The notes: generated by a model not told the origin, from the letters alone. A DNA stretch of 45,832 bases from an uncultured Bacilli bacterium (GCA_910585335.1 CAJUCU010000001.1:50960-96791); one strand, 5' to 3'. Counted from the stretch's first letter, positions 7,784 through 16,844 are shown. Made by a program: numbers and translations.

Positions 7784-7863
7784 CTCAAATTTATTAGATA
7801 TATATCATTATTATAAGCATAGAGAATTATAATATAAATGGTATTATTTCCTTTTCAGTATAA
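7784..7863 (-). promoter_or_regulatory. CRISPR leader
   Basis: AT-rich 80 bases between the csn2 stop and the first repeat. TATAAT (7815-7810) with TTTATA 17 bases upstream would start transcription about 20 bases before the first repeat. A further TATAAT lies near 7830. An 11-base inverted piece of the repeat (TAAATGGTATT, plus strand 7835-7845) also lies here. Confidence 0.65.
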
Positions 7864-8541
7864 TTATAACATAAATTCTTCTAAATTTTCATCTATTATT
7901 AGCTTTTTTTCATACTCTTGTGTTCCCCCATAACAGCATGAGTCTACTAACATTATTTTTATTTGATTATATATTGCATATTTATATAATTCATTTAATT
8001 CTACTTTATTTAAGTATTGTTTTAGATTCACAAATACTAAAATGTTATTTTGCTTAAACATATTTTCTATGTCTATAATTAAAAATAAATTGTTTATTAA
8101 GTCCTCTTGTTTTCTTATTTTAAATTTTAATATTTTCATCAAATTATCTATCCTAAATTCCTCATCTACAGTAAGTGGAATATCTACATTATTCAAGATT
8201 TTTTTATAAGAATTAACTAAGTTTTTATAATTTTTTTGTAAAGTCATATTTTCTTCCTGTTCTATGCTATGACATAAATATTTATTAATATCAGTTAGTA
8301 ATTTTTTCGAATCAAAATCCAATTCAAAATAATTTACATATACTTTTAGTTTGCCAAACATAGACTTTTCCATATCTTTATCATCAAAGAACGTCACATT
8401 CTCTGAAAATCCACATTTCTCTATTTCATAGATACTTTTTACAATCCTATAAAAATAGCTTTTATTCTCTATTTCTATTACAGTAATTTGTCCATCTATT
8501 ATTTCTATTATATTATCTAAATAATCAATCTTTAATTTCAT
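7864..8541 (-). CDS. csn2: Csn2, type II-A spacer acquisition protein
   Basis: A 225-residue protein in the position and size of short-form Csn2, which forms a ring on double-stranded DNA ends and works with Cas1-Cas2 and Cas9 during spacer capture. It begins MKLKIDYLDNIIEI and is rich in Ile, Leu, Asn and Lys, with the typical weakly conserved sequence. Positioning is decisive: it overlaps cas2 by 4 bases (ATGA) and lies directly upstream of the array. The presence of Csn2 sets the subtype as II-A rather than II-B or II-C. Confidence 0.9.
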   Translation of the reverse strand: MKLKIDYLDNIIEIIDGQITVIEIENKSYFYRIVKSIYEIEKCGFSENVTFFDDKDMEKSMFGKLKVYVNYFELDFDSKKLLTDINKYLCHSIEQEENMTLQKNYKNLVNSYKKILNNVDIPLTVDEEFRIDNLMKILKFKIRKQEDLINNLFLIIDIENMFKQNNILVFVNLKQYLNKVELNELYKYAIYNQIKIMLVDSCCYGGTQEYEKKLIIDENLEEFML

Positions 8542-8843
8542 AATACTATCAGCCTATCTTCACTATTTATTATTTTACTATTACTTTCTCCAATAATAAA
8601 CTCTATTTGGGCATATTGCTTTTCCGTAATAGTTAACACTTGAATTAATCCTTTTTTAGGTGCCTTCTTTCTTATTCTTTCTACTAATAATTTAGCCTGT
8701 TGAGAGTTCATTACTATTTTTGAGTATACAGATTCTTGCATCATAATGAAACCTTCATTTAACAGTAATTTTCGAAATAATAAATAATTTCTTTTATCTT
8801 TTGCATAGATATTGGGTAAATCAAAAAACACAATTGTTCTCAT
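8538..8843 (-). CDS. cas2: Cas2 endonuclease-fold subunit of the integrase
   Basis: A 101-residue Cas2. With Cas1 it forms the spacer integration complex, where it is structural. The first strand MRTIVFFDLPN holds the conserved Asp9, followed by the family's YLLFRKLLLNEGFIMMQESVY. The start at 8843 is chosen over upstream codons because it gives the normal Cas2 N-terminus. That start has GAGGG about 9 bases before it and lies 5 bases past the cas1 stop. Downstream it overlaps csn2. Confidence 0.95.
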   Translation of the reverse strand: MRTIVFFDLPNIYAKDKRNYLLFRKLLLNEGFIMMQESVYSKIVMNSQQAKLLVERIRKKAPKKGLIQVLTITEKQYAQIEFIIGESNSKIINSEDRLIVL

Positions 8844-8847
8844 TACT

Positions 8848-9720
8848 CTATCCCTCATTATATATAAATTCCTTATACTTTTTTTGGTCATTGATAGATT
8901 CTAGTGCCGTTTTAACATATATTTTTATGATATCTTTTAGAGTATAGTTTTTATTACCATATTTATATGTATTATTAAAAATATTTACTATATCTAATTT
9001 GTAATCTTTGTTTAATTCTCTTTTCATATTATAATATACAAAATTATCGATGATTACTCTAAATGGTTCCATTAAATCACAAGTTAAATTAAACTCATTA
9101 AATTCATTTTTATGGTGAATTCCTAGAGTAGTCAAGTATCCATTACTTACTATTTCTTTATTTATAGTAGACAGCAATACTGCATAGCCGTAATTTAAGG
9201 CAGCATTTATTGAGTCATCATTATTTCTTACAAAATCATTTCCAAATAAAGCATTAAAATATACTTTTGCAGCATGTCCTTCTCTATTTGTTTTGTCGCC
9301 CGTTATTACTTCTTTTTCATAACCTAATAATAAATCATACTTTTCTATATTTACTTTTCTTAAAAGGAGTGCTTGATTCATAATTTTATTTTTTACTATC
9401 ATTTTCCATAGTTCATCTTTATTTATTCTTTTCCAAGCAATCTGCTCTTTTATCTTTTTACTTGTGTTATGTCTAGAATAATAGGATGAAAGTTCTCCAA
9501 AGGGATTATGTTTTTCATCACAAAAAATAATATTTATTTTATTTGCCGATAATTCCTTTAAAAGATAAGTAGAAATAGATACAGAGATAGAGTCTACTAT
9601 AATTGTATCTATTTCTGATAAATGAATATACCTCTCATCACTAGCTTGTTTTACAACTAAGAATCTATTTTTGTAACTTATCTTGGATTGTTTTGTTATT
9701 ACCACTGTTCTAAAACTCAT
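8848..9720 (-). CDS. cas1: Cas1 integrase
   Basis: A 290-residue Cas1 of the type II family, the metal-dependent integrase that inserts spacers at the leader-proximal repeat. It starts MSFRTVVITKQSK. Metal-site residues are visible as Glu147 (NREGHAAK), a His at 202-203 (LGIHHKNEF) and Glu218 (CDLMEPFR). ATG 9720 is the correct start. It lies inside the cas9 3' end (11-base overlap), so the two are probably coupled; a longer reading to 9798 would only add out-of-frame cas9 sequence. Confidence 0.97.
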   Translation of the reverse strand: MSFRTVVITKQSKISYKNRFLVVKQASDERYIHLSEIDTIIVDSISVSISTYLLKELSANKINIIFCDEKHNPFGELSSYYSRHNTSKKIKEQIAWKRINKDELWKMIVKNKIMNQALLLRKVNIEKYDLLLGYEKEVITGDKTNREGHAAKVYFNALFGNDFVRNNDDSINAALNYGYAVLLSTINKEIVSNGYLTTLGIHHKNEFNEFNLTCDLMEPFRVIIDNFVYYNMKRELNKDYKLDIVNIFNNTYKYGNKNYTLKDIIKIYVKTALESINDQKKYKEFIYNEG

Positions 9721-12700
9721 ATTTGCTTTCCTTAATACCTGTTGTAGACTTAAAGACGATTGTTCCATCATTGATTGTTTTGTCGCCAAGTCTATCAATT
9801 CTATCCTTTACCCCATAATCTTTTAAGCTACTATTCGCACTATTACATTGATAAATTTTTAATAATTCTTTTATTATTTTAGATAAATCTTCTTCACTCA
9901 TCTCTTCTAAACTAAGTGTATTTTTTATTTTTGTTATTGCACTCATAAATAATGGATAATTGTCTACTTGTTCATACAAATATTGGACGATTTCTATCAT
10001 CTTTTTTATTATTTCTTTTTCTGTTAAAACTGGAACCTCATTTTTTTCTGGGATATCCCTCTTATTCAAAATCTTGTTAAAGATATATTTCCATTCCTTT
10101 GCTTTTTCTACTGGGATTTTTAGTTGTACTGCGTTGGATAGTTCACAATTTTTGTGTGCAATACTATACCCTTTTATGTATACATTATGTCCTTTATACT
10201 CTATTAAACTCTCATAAGGAATTTTATCTTTTATTATTTTCATATCTTCCACTGTTTTTAATTTAAGATGCTCTTTGATAAAATCATATTTTATATTCTC
10301 ATTTTTTTCTGATTTTAAGGCAATTTCCATTGGAATCCCTATTATTTTTTTCTTCTTATTATATTCTACTAGTACTAAGTAAGTTGTTTCTATATTATTG
10401 TATCCTCCATAGATGTTAGTTGGCATATTCTTTTTTATTGGAATCTTTCCTATATTCTTTTTATATATAGTTTCTTTAAATAGTTTTCCGGTTCTAATCT
10501 CTGTCTTTCTACTTATTAAAATATCGTTTCTATAAAGTGTTTTTGCTGCCATTTCATTAAACCTTTTAGCATCAAACAATAGCTCTCCTGTTTCCTCATT
10601 TACTATTTTTTTAGATATATCCGTTATAATATCATTTACTTTTTCATCTAAACTGTTGATGATAAATCCATATTTTAATTTTTGATTATCTCCTATGTCT
10701 CTTAAGCGATTATTCATTTCTTTTACCATTTCAAAGTTAATATCTTTTTTCATATATTTTTCTTTGTATTCTCCAAGTATCGCTGCTAAATAGGCATCAT
10801 GTGCGTGATGATAATCATTGATTTCTCTAAACTTAAATAGTTCGTATCGTTCACGATAGTTGTGAGATAAATTAGCTTTTAAATATATTACTTTTGTATT
10901 TTTATAAAAACTATTAATTATATTTGCTACATGCTTTGTAATTTGCCTTGTTTCTACTAACTGTCGATTGATAAAACCTGCTATATCTTCATCACTATAA
11001 GCTTGTCTTGTTAATCGATATAACTTTTTAGATGACAATAATCCCATTTTATTTAAATATCTCCACCAATCTTTCATATAACTGGTTCTATATTGTGATG
11101 GTAAAACAAAATTTGCTGCTTTTATTTGGTTACATTCTCTATATACCAAGGCTTTATTGTCAATAGAGTTATCATCTGTTAAAGTCCTTGGCAAAATATG
11201 ATCCACCTCATAACTATTTAAATCATCAATATTTAATGGTGTTCCACTATATAAGCATTTTCCTCCCTGGATAAAATAAAGAAACAATTTCTGACTATTG
11301 ATCTTTTCAATATTTTTTAGTTCTGAATATACCTCTTTATAATTTGTGAAATAATTTATTTGTGCTTCCTTTTTTATATTTTGATAAAGTTTTAGCAAGT
11401 ATTTCTTTTTATCATCTTTTCGTTCTTTTTTACTCTCTTCGCCTCGGGCTGTCTCTATCATAATATTTTCTGGTTCATACCCAATAAAATTGATGATCTC
11501 CTCTATTAATTTTAGAGCTTGATAAATACCCTTTTTGTTAGCAGGGGAAGTTACTAACTTCTCTACTAGCTCATAACTTATTTCTTTATCGTTTTCAATT
11601 ACGTTATTATCTTTTATTAAATCTTGAAATTTATATTCTTCATTATGAATAATTTGCATAAAATTTTCTTCGGTTTCATACATCAAAGTTATTATGTTTT
11701 TTAAGTTTCCTGTTTTTTTATCTTTTATTTTTAACTCAGTTAGTAATTTTTTAGAAAGACTTCCCCAACCACTATATTTTTTCTTTAAAATTTTTCCAAT
11801 TTCTTTTTCATCTAGCTCTTGATATTTACTTTTTATCTTGTGTTTTAAAATATCCTTATCCTCAAAGATTGTAATCCATTCAATTATTTCTTCTGCTTCT
11901 TCTTCCTGATAAGTTGTATTTTTAAATATTCCATCTTCTCCAAAGAAATCTATATAAGATTGCATTGTATTTGCAAACTTACCATCTGCTGAATATCCTG
12001 TAATATTCATATTCTCTTTAAACATTGAAAAATCATTTAAACAATATAAATACTCTTTTAACCTCTTATCTGTAATGCTACCTTGCGTTTTCTTAAATAA
12101 TTCTTCCATTATTTTGTGTTGGATATCATTATCAAGCCTTGTGCCATTTACTTTAATCTGCTTTAGCTCGTTCATTACTTTGTATTTTGAATATAAAATC
12201 GAATGATTGGGTAGGGCATATTCATCTAATAAGTAAGTACAATGAGAAATCATTCTTTTAATAAACTTTTCAGCTGTCAATTCTTTATTTACAACTTCAT
12301 CAAAGTTATACGGTGTTATTCGCTCATTTTCTATTTGCCGCTCCATCCAAGCAAATCTACTTTTTTCTTCTGAAACAAGTGGACCTATGTAATAAGGAAT
12401 TTTAAATTCTAATAATTTTACTATCTTATATTTACCTTTTACTTTTTCCAATAAGAAAGGATAATACTTTCCTTGATTTTCAATTATTTTAATTAATTCG
12501 CTCATATTTAATTGATAAGGAAAAGCACCATTTTCTGAACTTGTAATGCGAGGTAAAAACTCACCATTATCTATTCTATTTTGAATAGTAGTGACATATT
12601 TTTCTTTTAATTTTGTATCAATATTTCTTTCAAAAATTTTTTCTAACAGTTTCTGTAACTCTTTTCTAAAGTCATCATAGCTTAATTTATTATGAATGTA

Positions 12701-13795
12701 CTCATCATATAAACAGGGATTGTTGTTGCTTCTTAATAGTTGATTATAAAGTTTTCTATCACTATCAAATAAATCTTTTAAGAAACGTAGATCATCTTTA
12801 TGTGTATTATATCTTTCTATCATTAACCCTGATATATAACTATTTTGACTACCTTTAAATATTTTCTTTAAAAATACAGCATCATATAGTTCTTTTAATA
12901 AATTCATCACTTCTATTTTGTCATCTAGTAGGAATTCCAGCTTACTAAATTTTTCTTCATTTTCCATATCTGCTTCTTTAAAGCTTATTTTAATATCTTC
13001 GCCTTTTTCCACATTTTCTAAATTAAATAAGTTTTTTATACTAAATTGATCGCCTACGACTAACTTAGCAAATTCTTGAGCAAACTTCTTATAAGATATA
13101 GCATTCTCTAATAATTTTTGCACTCTGATTTTTACATCCTTTTTACTTACATCCATAATCGCTGTTTGTAAATTATCTAGATCTATTATCTCTTCATAAT
13201 AATTGGGTATCTCAAGACTTGGAACTAATTCAACTAAAGAATCAAAACAAGCTTTTAAATTTTCGTTTACATCTAAGGTACTTGCATTAAAATTTTCTCC
13301 TGGATACAAGAAATTCCCACGATATTTGATGATATGGTGAATTGCCAAATAAACAAGACGAATATCTTCTTTTTCTGGATTAGTAACTAATTTATTTCTT
13401 AAGTGATAAATTGTCTTATATTTTTCATTGTAATCTTTTATTTTTTCTTTTTCTTTTGTAGTTAGAAGAATTGATTTATTTACACAATCCTTTTCCGAAT
13501 ACTTTGATTCTTCTAATTTTTTATAAAAGTCTTTATCTACCTTATTTATTTCTTCCAAAAACTCTTCTTGAAGTAATTGAATCCTTGCTCTTCTTCTGTC
13601 GTAACGTCTCCTAGTACTTCTTGCCATTCTTCTGTCTTTGGCAGTATTAGCAGAATCAAAAAGCCTGACTCCCCAAAGAGCGCATTTTTTATTTCCTGTT
13701 CCTTTTTTCATTATTTTTTGCGTATTTTCTTCCACTACTGCCCATCCAACAGATGTTGTTCCAATGTCGAGACCTATATTATACTTCTTTTTCAT
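9710..13795 (-). CDS. cas9: Cas9, type II-A RNA-guided nuclease
   Basis: A 1361-residue Cas9, close in length and layout to the Streptococcus pyogenes enzyme (1368). RuvC-I has Asp10 (YNIGLDIGTTSVGWAV). An Arg-rich bridge helix follows (STRRRYDRRRARIQLL). RuvC-II has Glu781 (IMIETARGEE), the HNH domain has His866 (EVDHILPRTL), and RuvC-III has His997 and Asp1000 (YHHAHDAYLAAILG). All catalytic residues are intact, so it should cut both strands. ATG 13795 has AGGAGGAAAG in front. The gene heads the operon cas9-cas1-cas2-csn2-array. A tracrRNA with matching anti-repeat is encoded divergently 37 bases upstream. The PAM cannot be read from sequence. Confidence 0.98.
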   Translation of the reverse strand: MKKKYNIGLDIGTTSVGWAVVEENTQKIMKKGTGNKKCALWGVRLFDSANTAKDRRMARSTRRRYDRRRARIQLLQEEFLEEINKVDKDFYKKLEESKYSEKDCVNKSILLTTKEKEKIKDYNEKYKTIYHLRNKLVTNPEKEDIRLVYLAIHHIIKYRGNFLYPGENFNASTLDVNENLKACFDSLVELVPSLEIPNYYEEIIDLDNLQTAIMDVSKKDVKIRVQKLLENAISYKKFAQEFAKLVVGDQFSIKNLFNLENVEKGEDIKISFKEADMENEEKFSKLEFLLDDKIEVMNLLKELYDAVFLKKIFKGSQNSYISGLMIERYNTHKDDLRFLKDLFDSDRKLYNQLLRSNNNPCLYDEYIHNKLSYDDFRKELQKLLEKIFERNIDTKLKEKYVTTIQNRIDNGEFLPRITSSENGAFPYQLNMSELIKIIENQGKYYPFLLEKVKGKYKIVKLLEFKIPYYIGPLVSEEKSRFAWMERQIENERITPYNFDEVVNKELTAEKFIKRMISHCTYLLDEYALPNHSILYSKYKVMNELKQIKVNGTRLDNDIQHKIMEELFKKTQGSITDKRLKEYLYCLNDFSMFKENMNITGYSADGKFANTMQSYIDFFGEDGIFKNTTYQEEEAEEIIEWITIFEDKDILKHKIKSKYQELDEKEIGKILKKKYSGWGSLSKKLLTELKIKDKKTGNLKNIITLMYETEENFMQIIHNEEYKFQDLIKDNNVIENDKEISYELVEKLVTSPANKKGIYQALKLIEEIINFIGYEPENIMIETARGEESKKERKDDKKKYLLKLYQNIKKEAQINYFTNYKEVYSELKNIEKINSQKLFLYFIQGGKCLYSGTPLNIDDLNSYEVDHILPRTLTDDNSIDNKALVYRECNQIKAANFVLPSQYRTSYMKDWWRYLNKMGLLSSKKLYRLTRQAYSDEDIAGFINRQLVETRQITKHVANIINSFYKNTKVIYLKANLSHNYRERYELFKFREINDYHHAHDAYLAAILGEYKEKYMKKDINFEMVKEMNNRLRDIGDNQKLKYGFIINSLDEKVNDIITDISKKIVNEETGELLFDAKRFNEMAAKTLYRNDILISRKTEIRTGKLFKETIYKKNIGKIPIKKNMPTNIYGGYNNIETTYLVLVEYNKKKKIIGIPMEIALKSEKNENIKYDFIKEHLKLKTVEDMKIIKDKIPYESLIEYKGHNVYIKGYSIAHKNCELSNAVQLKIPVEKAKEWKYIFNKILNKRDIPEKNEVPVLTEKEIIKKMIEIVQYLYEQVDNYPLFMSAITKIKNTLSLEEMSEEDLSKIIKELLKIYQCNSANSSLKDYGVKDRIDRLGDKTINDGTIVFKSTTGIKESKYEF

Positions 13796-13796
13796 A

Positions 13797-13825
13797 TTGA
13801 CTTTCCTCCTACTTTTTGGTACTAT
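13797..13825 (+). promoter_or_regulatory. tracrRNA promoter, overlapping the cas9 ribosome site
   Basis: TTGACT (13797-13802), 17 bases, TACTAT (13820-13825), with TGG before the -10. It directs transcription to the right from about 13832. The cas9 Shine-Dalgarno site lies in the spacer on the other strand. Confidence 0.85.
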
Positions 13826-13831
13826 GAAATT

Positions 13832-13915
13832 GTCTTAATACCATTTAAGATGACATAGAGAGTTAAAATAAAGCTTTAAGCCTAAATGATTTATGACGGT
13901 TAGCCGTCTTTTTTT
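13832..13915 (+). ncRNA. tracrRNA
   Basis: Found by complementarity to the array. 13832-13859 matches the repeat (anti-repeat, GTCTTAATACCATTTAAG and on) with two changes. Then GAGTTAAAAT differs from the repeat so as to give the type II-A pattern: lower stem UAAAAU with GUUUUA, a GA/GAGU bulge, and a long upper stem. AAAGCTTTAAGCCT follows as nexus region. The RNA ends in the terminator hairpin GACGG-TTAG-CCGTC (13895-13908) with seven T. It is about 84 nt long, divergent from cas9, and shares the crRNA repeat pairing needed for RNase III processing and Cas9 loading. Confidence 0.92.
13895..13915 (+). terminator. tracrRNA terminator hairpin
   Basis: GACGG TTAG CCGTC followed by TTTTTTT. Confidence 0.9.
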
Positions 13916-13954
13916 GTGTCTTTTTACACCATATGTCAACTTTTTGTTAACTGT

Positions 13955-13963
13955 ATTGTATCA
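13955..13963 (-). promoter_or_regulatory. Possible promoter of the cas9 operon
   Basis: TGATACAAT on the minus strand, the extended -10 form common in this window, about 150 bases before cas9. If used, the cas9 leader would run antisense through the whole tracrRNA gene. No strong -35 is visible; TTGACA near 13936-13941 is too close to serve it. Confidence 0.35.
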
Positions 13964-14001
13964 GCTTTTTCATATAAATTCTATTTTTTTATTATTTTTA
14001 C

Positions 14002-14031
14002 AAAAAAAACCTATTTTCTTTAAGAATCAGG
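14002..14031 (-). terminator. Terminator after copZ
   Basis: CCT...AGG and TTCT/AGAA stem with a small internal loop, followed by eight T on the minus strand. Confidence 0.55.
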
Positions 14032-14038
14032 ATCTTTT

Positions 14039-14263
14039 TTATTTCATGATTGTCACTTTAAAATCTAAGTTTTCTATTTTCTCTATTATTTTAGCAATAT
14101 CTGCTTTTTTCTTTAATAAAACTGTCACTTTTTTGTCATCTAATGATACATCGTAGGAATTAACAGTTTTTTCTTTTGCTAATATATTTTCAATTCTCTT
14201 TACACACCCTTCACACCTCATACCTTCTATACTCAGTGTAAAATTCTCACTTTTATGACACAT
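14039..14263 (-). CDS. copZ: CopZ-like copper chaperone (HMA domain)
   Basis: A 74-residue soluble single HMA domain. The metal site is MRCEGC with Cys17 and Cys20, in the usual loop after the first strand. CopZ proteins carry Cu(I) to the CopA pump or to the CsoR sensor. It starts 2 bases after the copA stop, with AGAAAGGAGAA in front, and is the last gene of csoR-copA-copZ. An extra Cys2-His3 near the N-terminus might add to metal binding. The substrate could be another soft metal, but the CsoR-type regulator supports copper. Confidence 0.88.
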   Translation of the reverse strand: MCHKSENFTLSIEGMRCEGCVKRIENILAKEKTVNSYDVSLDDKKVTVLLKKKADIAKIIEKIENLDFKVTIMK

Positions 14264-14264
14264 T

Positions 14265-16451
14265 TTACATTCTCCTTTCTTTGTTTAGTCGTAGTGAGTT
14301 AAAAACTACTGTTAGACTACTTAGAGTCATGGCAAAACTTGCAATCATCGGATTCATCTTAATCCCCATTTGAGAAAGTATTCCTGTTGCTAGGAAAATC
14401 ATGCAAGTGTTATAGAGAAAAGCCCAAAATAAGTTTTGTTTCATAATACGGTAAGATCGTTTGCTTATATCGATAAAATCTAGTATATGGCTCATGTTGT
14501 CATTCATTAATATCACATCTGCAGCATCGCTTGCAATATCTGTTCCACTATGGATGCTAAGTCCAACTGTGGCATTTACTAATGCGGCAGCATCATTAAT
14601 ACCATCTCCTATCATCATTACGTTTTTACACTTTTCCACAGATTGTTTGACATATTTTGACTTTTCGATTGGTGTCATATTGGCCATCACCTTGACACCA
14701 CCTATTTCTTTTGAGACTTTTTCAGCTGTTTTTTCGTTATCCCCAGTTAACATTATTACCTCTATCTTTCTTGCTTTTAATTCTTGTACTACCTCTTTCA
14801 TATTTTCTCTTAGCGTATCTTTCACACCAATTAGTCCAATTACTTTTCCATTTTCCACAATATAGAGAATACTTGCCCCTTCTTCTACTAGGTTATTATA
14901 ATCACTTTCGCCAATGGTCATGATTTTTTCTTTTTCTAGCAGTTTTTTATTCCCTAAATAATAGTTATTTCCCTTTATCTCACCATATATTCCCATTCCA
15001 TCTATATTTTTAAATTTTTCTACTTGATAAACGTTTTCTTTGTCAAAGGCACTTGCGATAGGATGAAGTGACTCTTTTTCTAAGCTACTTACTATTTTTA
15101 TTAGTTCCTCTTCTGGCTTATTTGAATAAGAATACACCTGATGAACTTTCAATTTTCCATAAGTCATCGTCCCTGTTTTATCTAGTATTACGGTATCTAT
15201 TTTTCTTCCATTCTCTAGTGATTCCACATTCTTTAAATAAAGTCCTTTTTTCGCACACATCCCATTGGCAACAACACTCACTAAAGGCACTGCTAAGCCT
15301 AGTGCACAAGGACAAGCGACAACTAGTATGGTAACAAAAGCTCCTAGTCCTTCAGAAAATGTATTTCCTAGCATCAGGTGGAAAAGAAAAGTAAGAAGGG
15401 CTATTCCCACAACACTAGGGACAAAGTAGCTACTGATTTTATCAGCAAGGCGAGCTAGTTTATTTTTACTACTAGTGGCATTGAGGATAACTGTTACAAT
15501 TTCAGAGATCGTTGAATTTTTTCCAACACGTTCTGCTCTATACTCTACTGTACCATCAAAACTTATAGAACCTGCGATTACTTTGTCACCCTTCTTCTTT
15601 AAAGTCGGCTTGCTTTCTCCTGTAATAAAACTCTCATCCATATGAGTTAGCCCTTTTATAATGACACCATCGACAGCCACTTTTTCTCCTGGTCTGCATA
15701 TCACAATATCACCCACAGAAATTTCGTCAATAGATACTACTTTTTCCACATTTTTTTGTTTTACAGTCGCCTTTTGAGGCGTAATTTGAACAAGCCCTTC
15801 TATTGCTTTTTTTGTTTTGCTATGACTTTTTCGTTCTAAAAACCTTCCTAGTTTTATAAAGTAAATTACCATACAAGCTGATTCAAAATAAAGGTTATGA
15901 ATAAAGTGTACTTCACCACTAACCACTTTTATTATCCCATAGATGCTATAAATAAGACTACAAAAGACACTTAATGTTACAAGTGTATCCATATTAGGCA
16001 TCCCATGTAGTAAGTTTTTCATTCCACTTTTAAAAATATCCACACCATAAATAAAATAAATCACAGTAAGGATTAATAGGAGATAAGTATAATCCACAGG
16101 ATTTGTGGATAAATCGAAATAGGGAAGAGCAGGGAGATTTAGCATATGCCCCATCGCTATATACATTAGAAAAACAGTTAGAAATCCAAATGCTATGATT
16201 TTTGTTTTACTCTCTTCTTTTTTCCCAGAAGAGACAAGCCCTTTGAATTCTCCATTACTTTTGAAGCCTGCTTCTTTTATATAACTTTCTATTTCACGGA
16301 TACTTACTCCTTCATACGAAACAGTTGCAACAGACATGACTAAATTCACACTAGCATCTAGCACACCTTTTTGCTTCTTTAAATATTTTTCTAGACCACT
16401 AGAACAAGCACTACAAGTCATTCCTTCAATTTTTATCGTTATCTTTTTCAT
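14265..16451 (-). CDS. copA: Copper-exporting P1B-type ATPase CopA
   Basis: A 728-residue P-type ATPase that pumps Cu(I) out of the cytoplasm. One N-terminal HMA domain has MTCSAC (Cys13, Cys16). Membrane segments include an ion-path Cys-Pro-Cys at 380-382 (VACPCALG). The actuator motif TGES is at 278-281, the phosphorylated Asp424 lies in DKTGTMT, the P1B His-Pro pair is in SLHPIAS, and GDGINDAAAL closes the P domain. This is the CPC subgroup, typical of Cu(I). The start overlaps the csoR stop by one base (TAATG). It should be induced when copper releases CsoR. Confidence 0.95.
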   Translation of the reverse strand: MKKITIKIEGMTCSACSSGLEKYLKKQKGVLDASVNLVMSVATVSYEGVSIREIESYIKEAGFKSNGEFKGLVSSGKKEESKTKIIAFGFLTVFLMYIAMGHMLNLPALPYFDLSTNPVDYTYLLLILTVIYFIYGVDIFKSGMKNLLHGMPNMDTLVTLSVFCSLIYSIYGIIKVVSGEVHFIHNLYFESACMVIYFIKLGRFLERKSHSKTKKAIEGLVQITPQKATVKQKNVEKVVSIDEISVGDIVICRPGEKVAVDGVIIKGLTHMDESFITGESKPTLKKKGDKVIAGSISFDGTVEYRAERVGKNSTISEIVTVILNATSSKNKLARLADKISSYFVPSVVGIALLTFLFHLMLGNTFSEGLGAFVTILVVACPCALGLAVPLVSVVANGMCAKKGLYLKNVESLENGRKIDTVILDKTGTMTYGKLKVHQVYSYSNKPEEELIKIVSSLEKESLHPIASAFDKENVYQVEKFKNIDGMGIYGEIKGNNYYLGNKKLLEKEKIMTIGESDYNNLVEEGASILYIVENGKVIGLIGVKDTLRENMKEVVQELKARKIEVIMLTGDNEKTAEKVSKEIGGVKVMANMTPIEKSKYVKQSVEKCKNVMMIGDGINDAAALVNATVGLSIHSGTDIASDAADVILMNDNMSHILDFIDISKRSYRIMKQNLFWAFLYNTCMIFLATGILSQMGIKMNPMIASFAMTLSSLTVVFNSLRLNKERRM

Positions 16452-16735
16452 TATTCAAATCTCCTAAAAAGCTCTACTACTTCATCTATCACATCTAATT
16501 CCCCTTTTTCAAATCTTTCTGCGATACAAGTGTACATGTGATTTTCTAAAATGACTCTAGCGAGTGACTTTACCGATTTATCTACTGCCGATAGTTGAAT
16601 TAATATATCATCACAGTACCTATCCTCTTCTAACATTTTTTTAATCCCTTTTACTTGTCCTTCTATTCTATTGAGTCTGTTTTCTATTTTCTTCTTATCG
16701 TTACTTGTACGATATGTATATTTTCTTTGTTCCAC
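16451..16735 (-). CDS. csoR: CsoR-family copper-sensing repressor
   Basis: A 94-residue all-helical repressor. The Cu(I) ligands of CsoR are present: Cys41 (DRYCDD), His66 and Cys70 (ENHMYTC). The DNA-binding helix has the family signature RLNRIEGQVKGI at 20-31. The start codon is GTG at 16735, with TTGAGGTG in front. It is the first gene of its operon and faces an operator that overlaps its own promoter, so it represses itself, copA and copZ until Cu(I) binds. The Cys-His-Cys set argues for copper rather than formaldehyde, nickel or persulfide sensing by related DUF156 members. Confidence 0.93.
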   Translation of the reverse strand: MEQRKYTYRTSNDKKKIENRLNRIEGQVKGIKKMLEEDRYCDDILIQLSAVDKSVKSLARVILENHMYTCIAERFEKGELDVIDEVVELFRRFE

Positions 16736-16757
16736 TTTTTCACCTCAAGATAATCAT

Positions 16758-16785
16758 ATACCTATGTGGGGTATTTTGTAAATAA
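16758..16785 (-). promoter_or_regulatory. csoR promoter with CsoR-type operator
   Basis: A palindrome ATACC-CCACAT-AGGTAT (16774-16758, minus strand) sits between TTTACA (upstream) and TATGAT, 18 bases apart. A second ATACCCC lies about 20 bases further upstream (near 16787-16793). GC-centred ATACC/GGTAT boxes are the known CsoR operator style. Confidence 0.75.
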
Positions 16786-16793
16786 AGGGGTAT

Positions 16794-16818
16794 ATAAAAA
16801 CAGGAACTTATGCTCCTG
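16794..16818 (-). terminator. Terminator after the NatB-like gene
   Basis: Seven-pair stem CAGGAGC / GTTCCTG with loop ATAA, then TTTTTATA on the minus strand. Confidence 0.85.
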
Positions 16819-16844
16819 CTCTTTACTATACTTTACTTTCTTAA

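Noticed and set aside
9721..9798. Longer Cas1 N-terminus
   Set aside because: It would only translate cas9 coding sequence in another frame; the family start is MSFRTVV at 9720.
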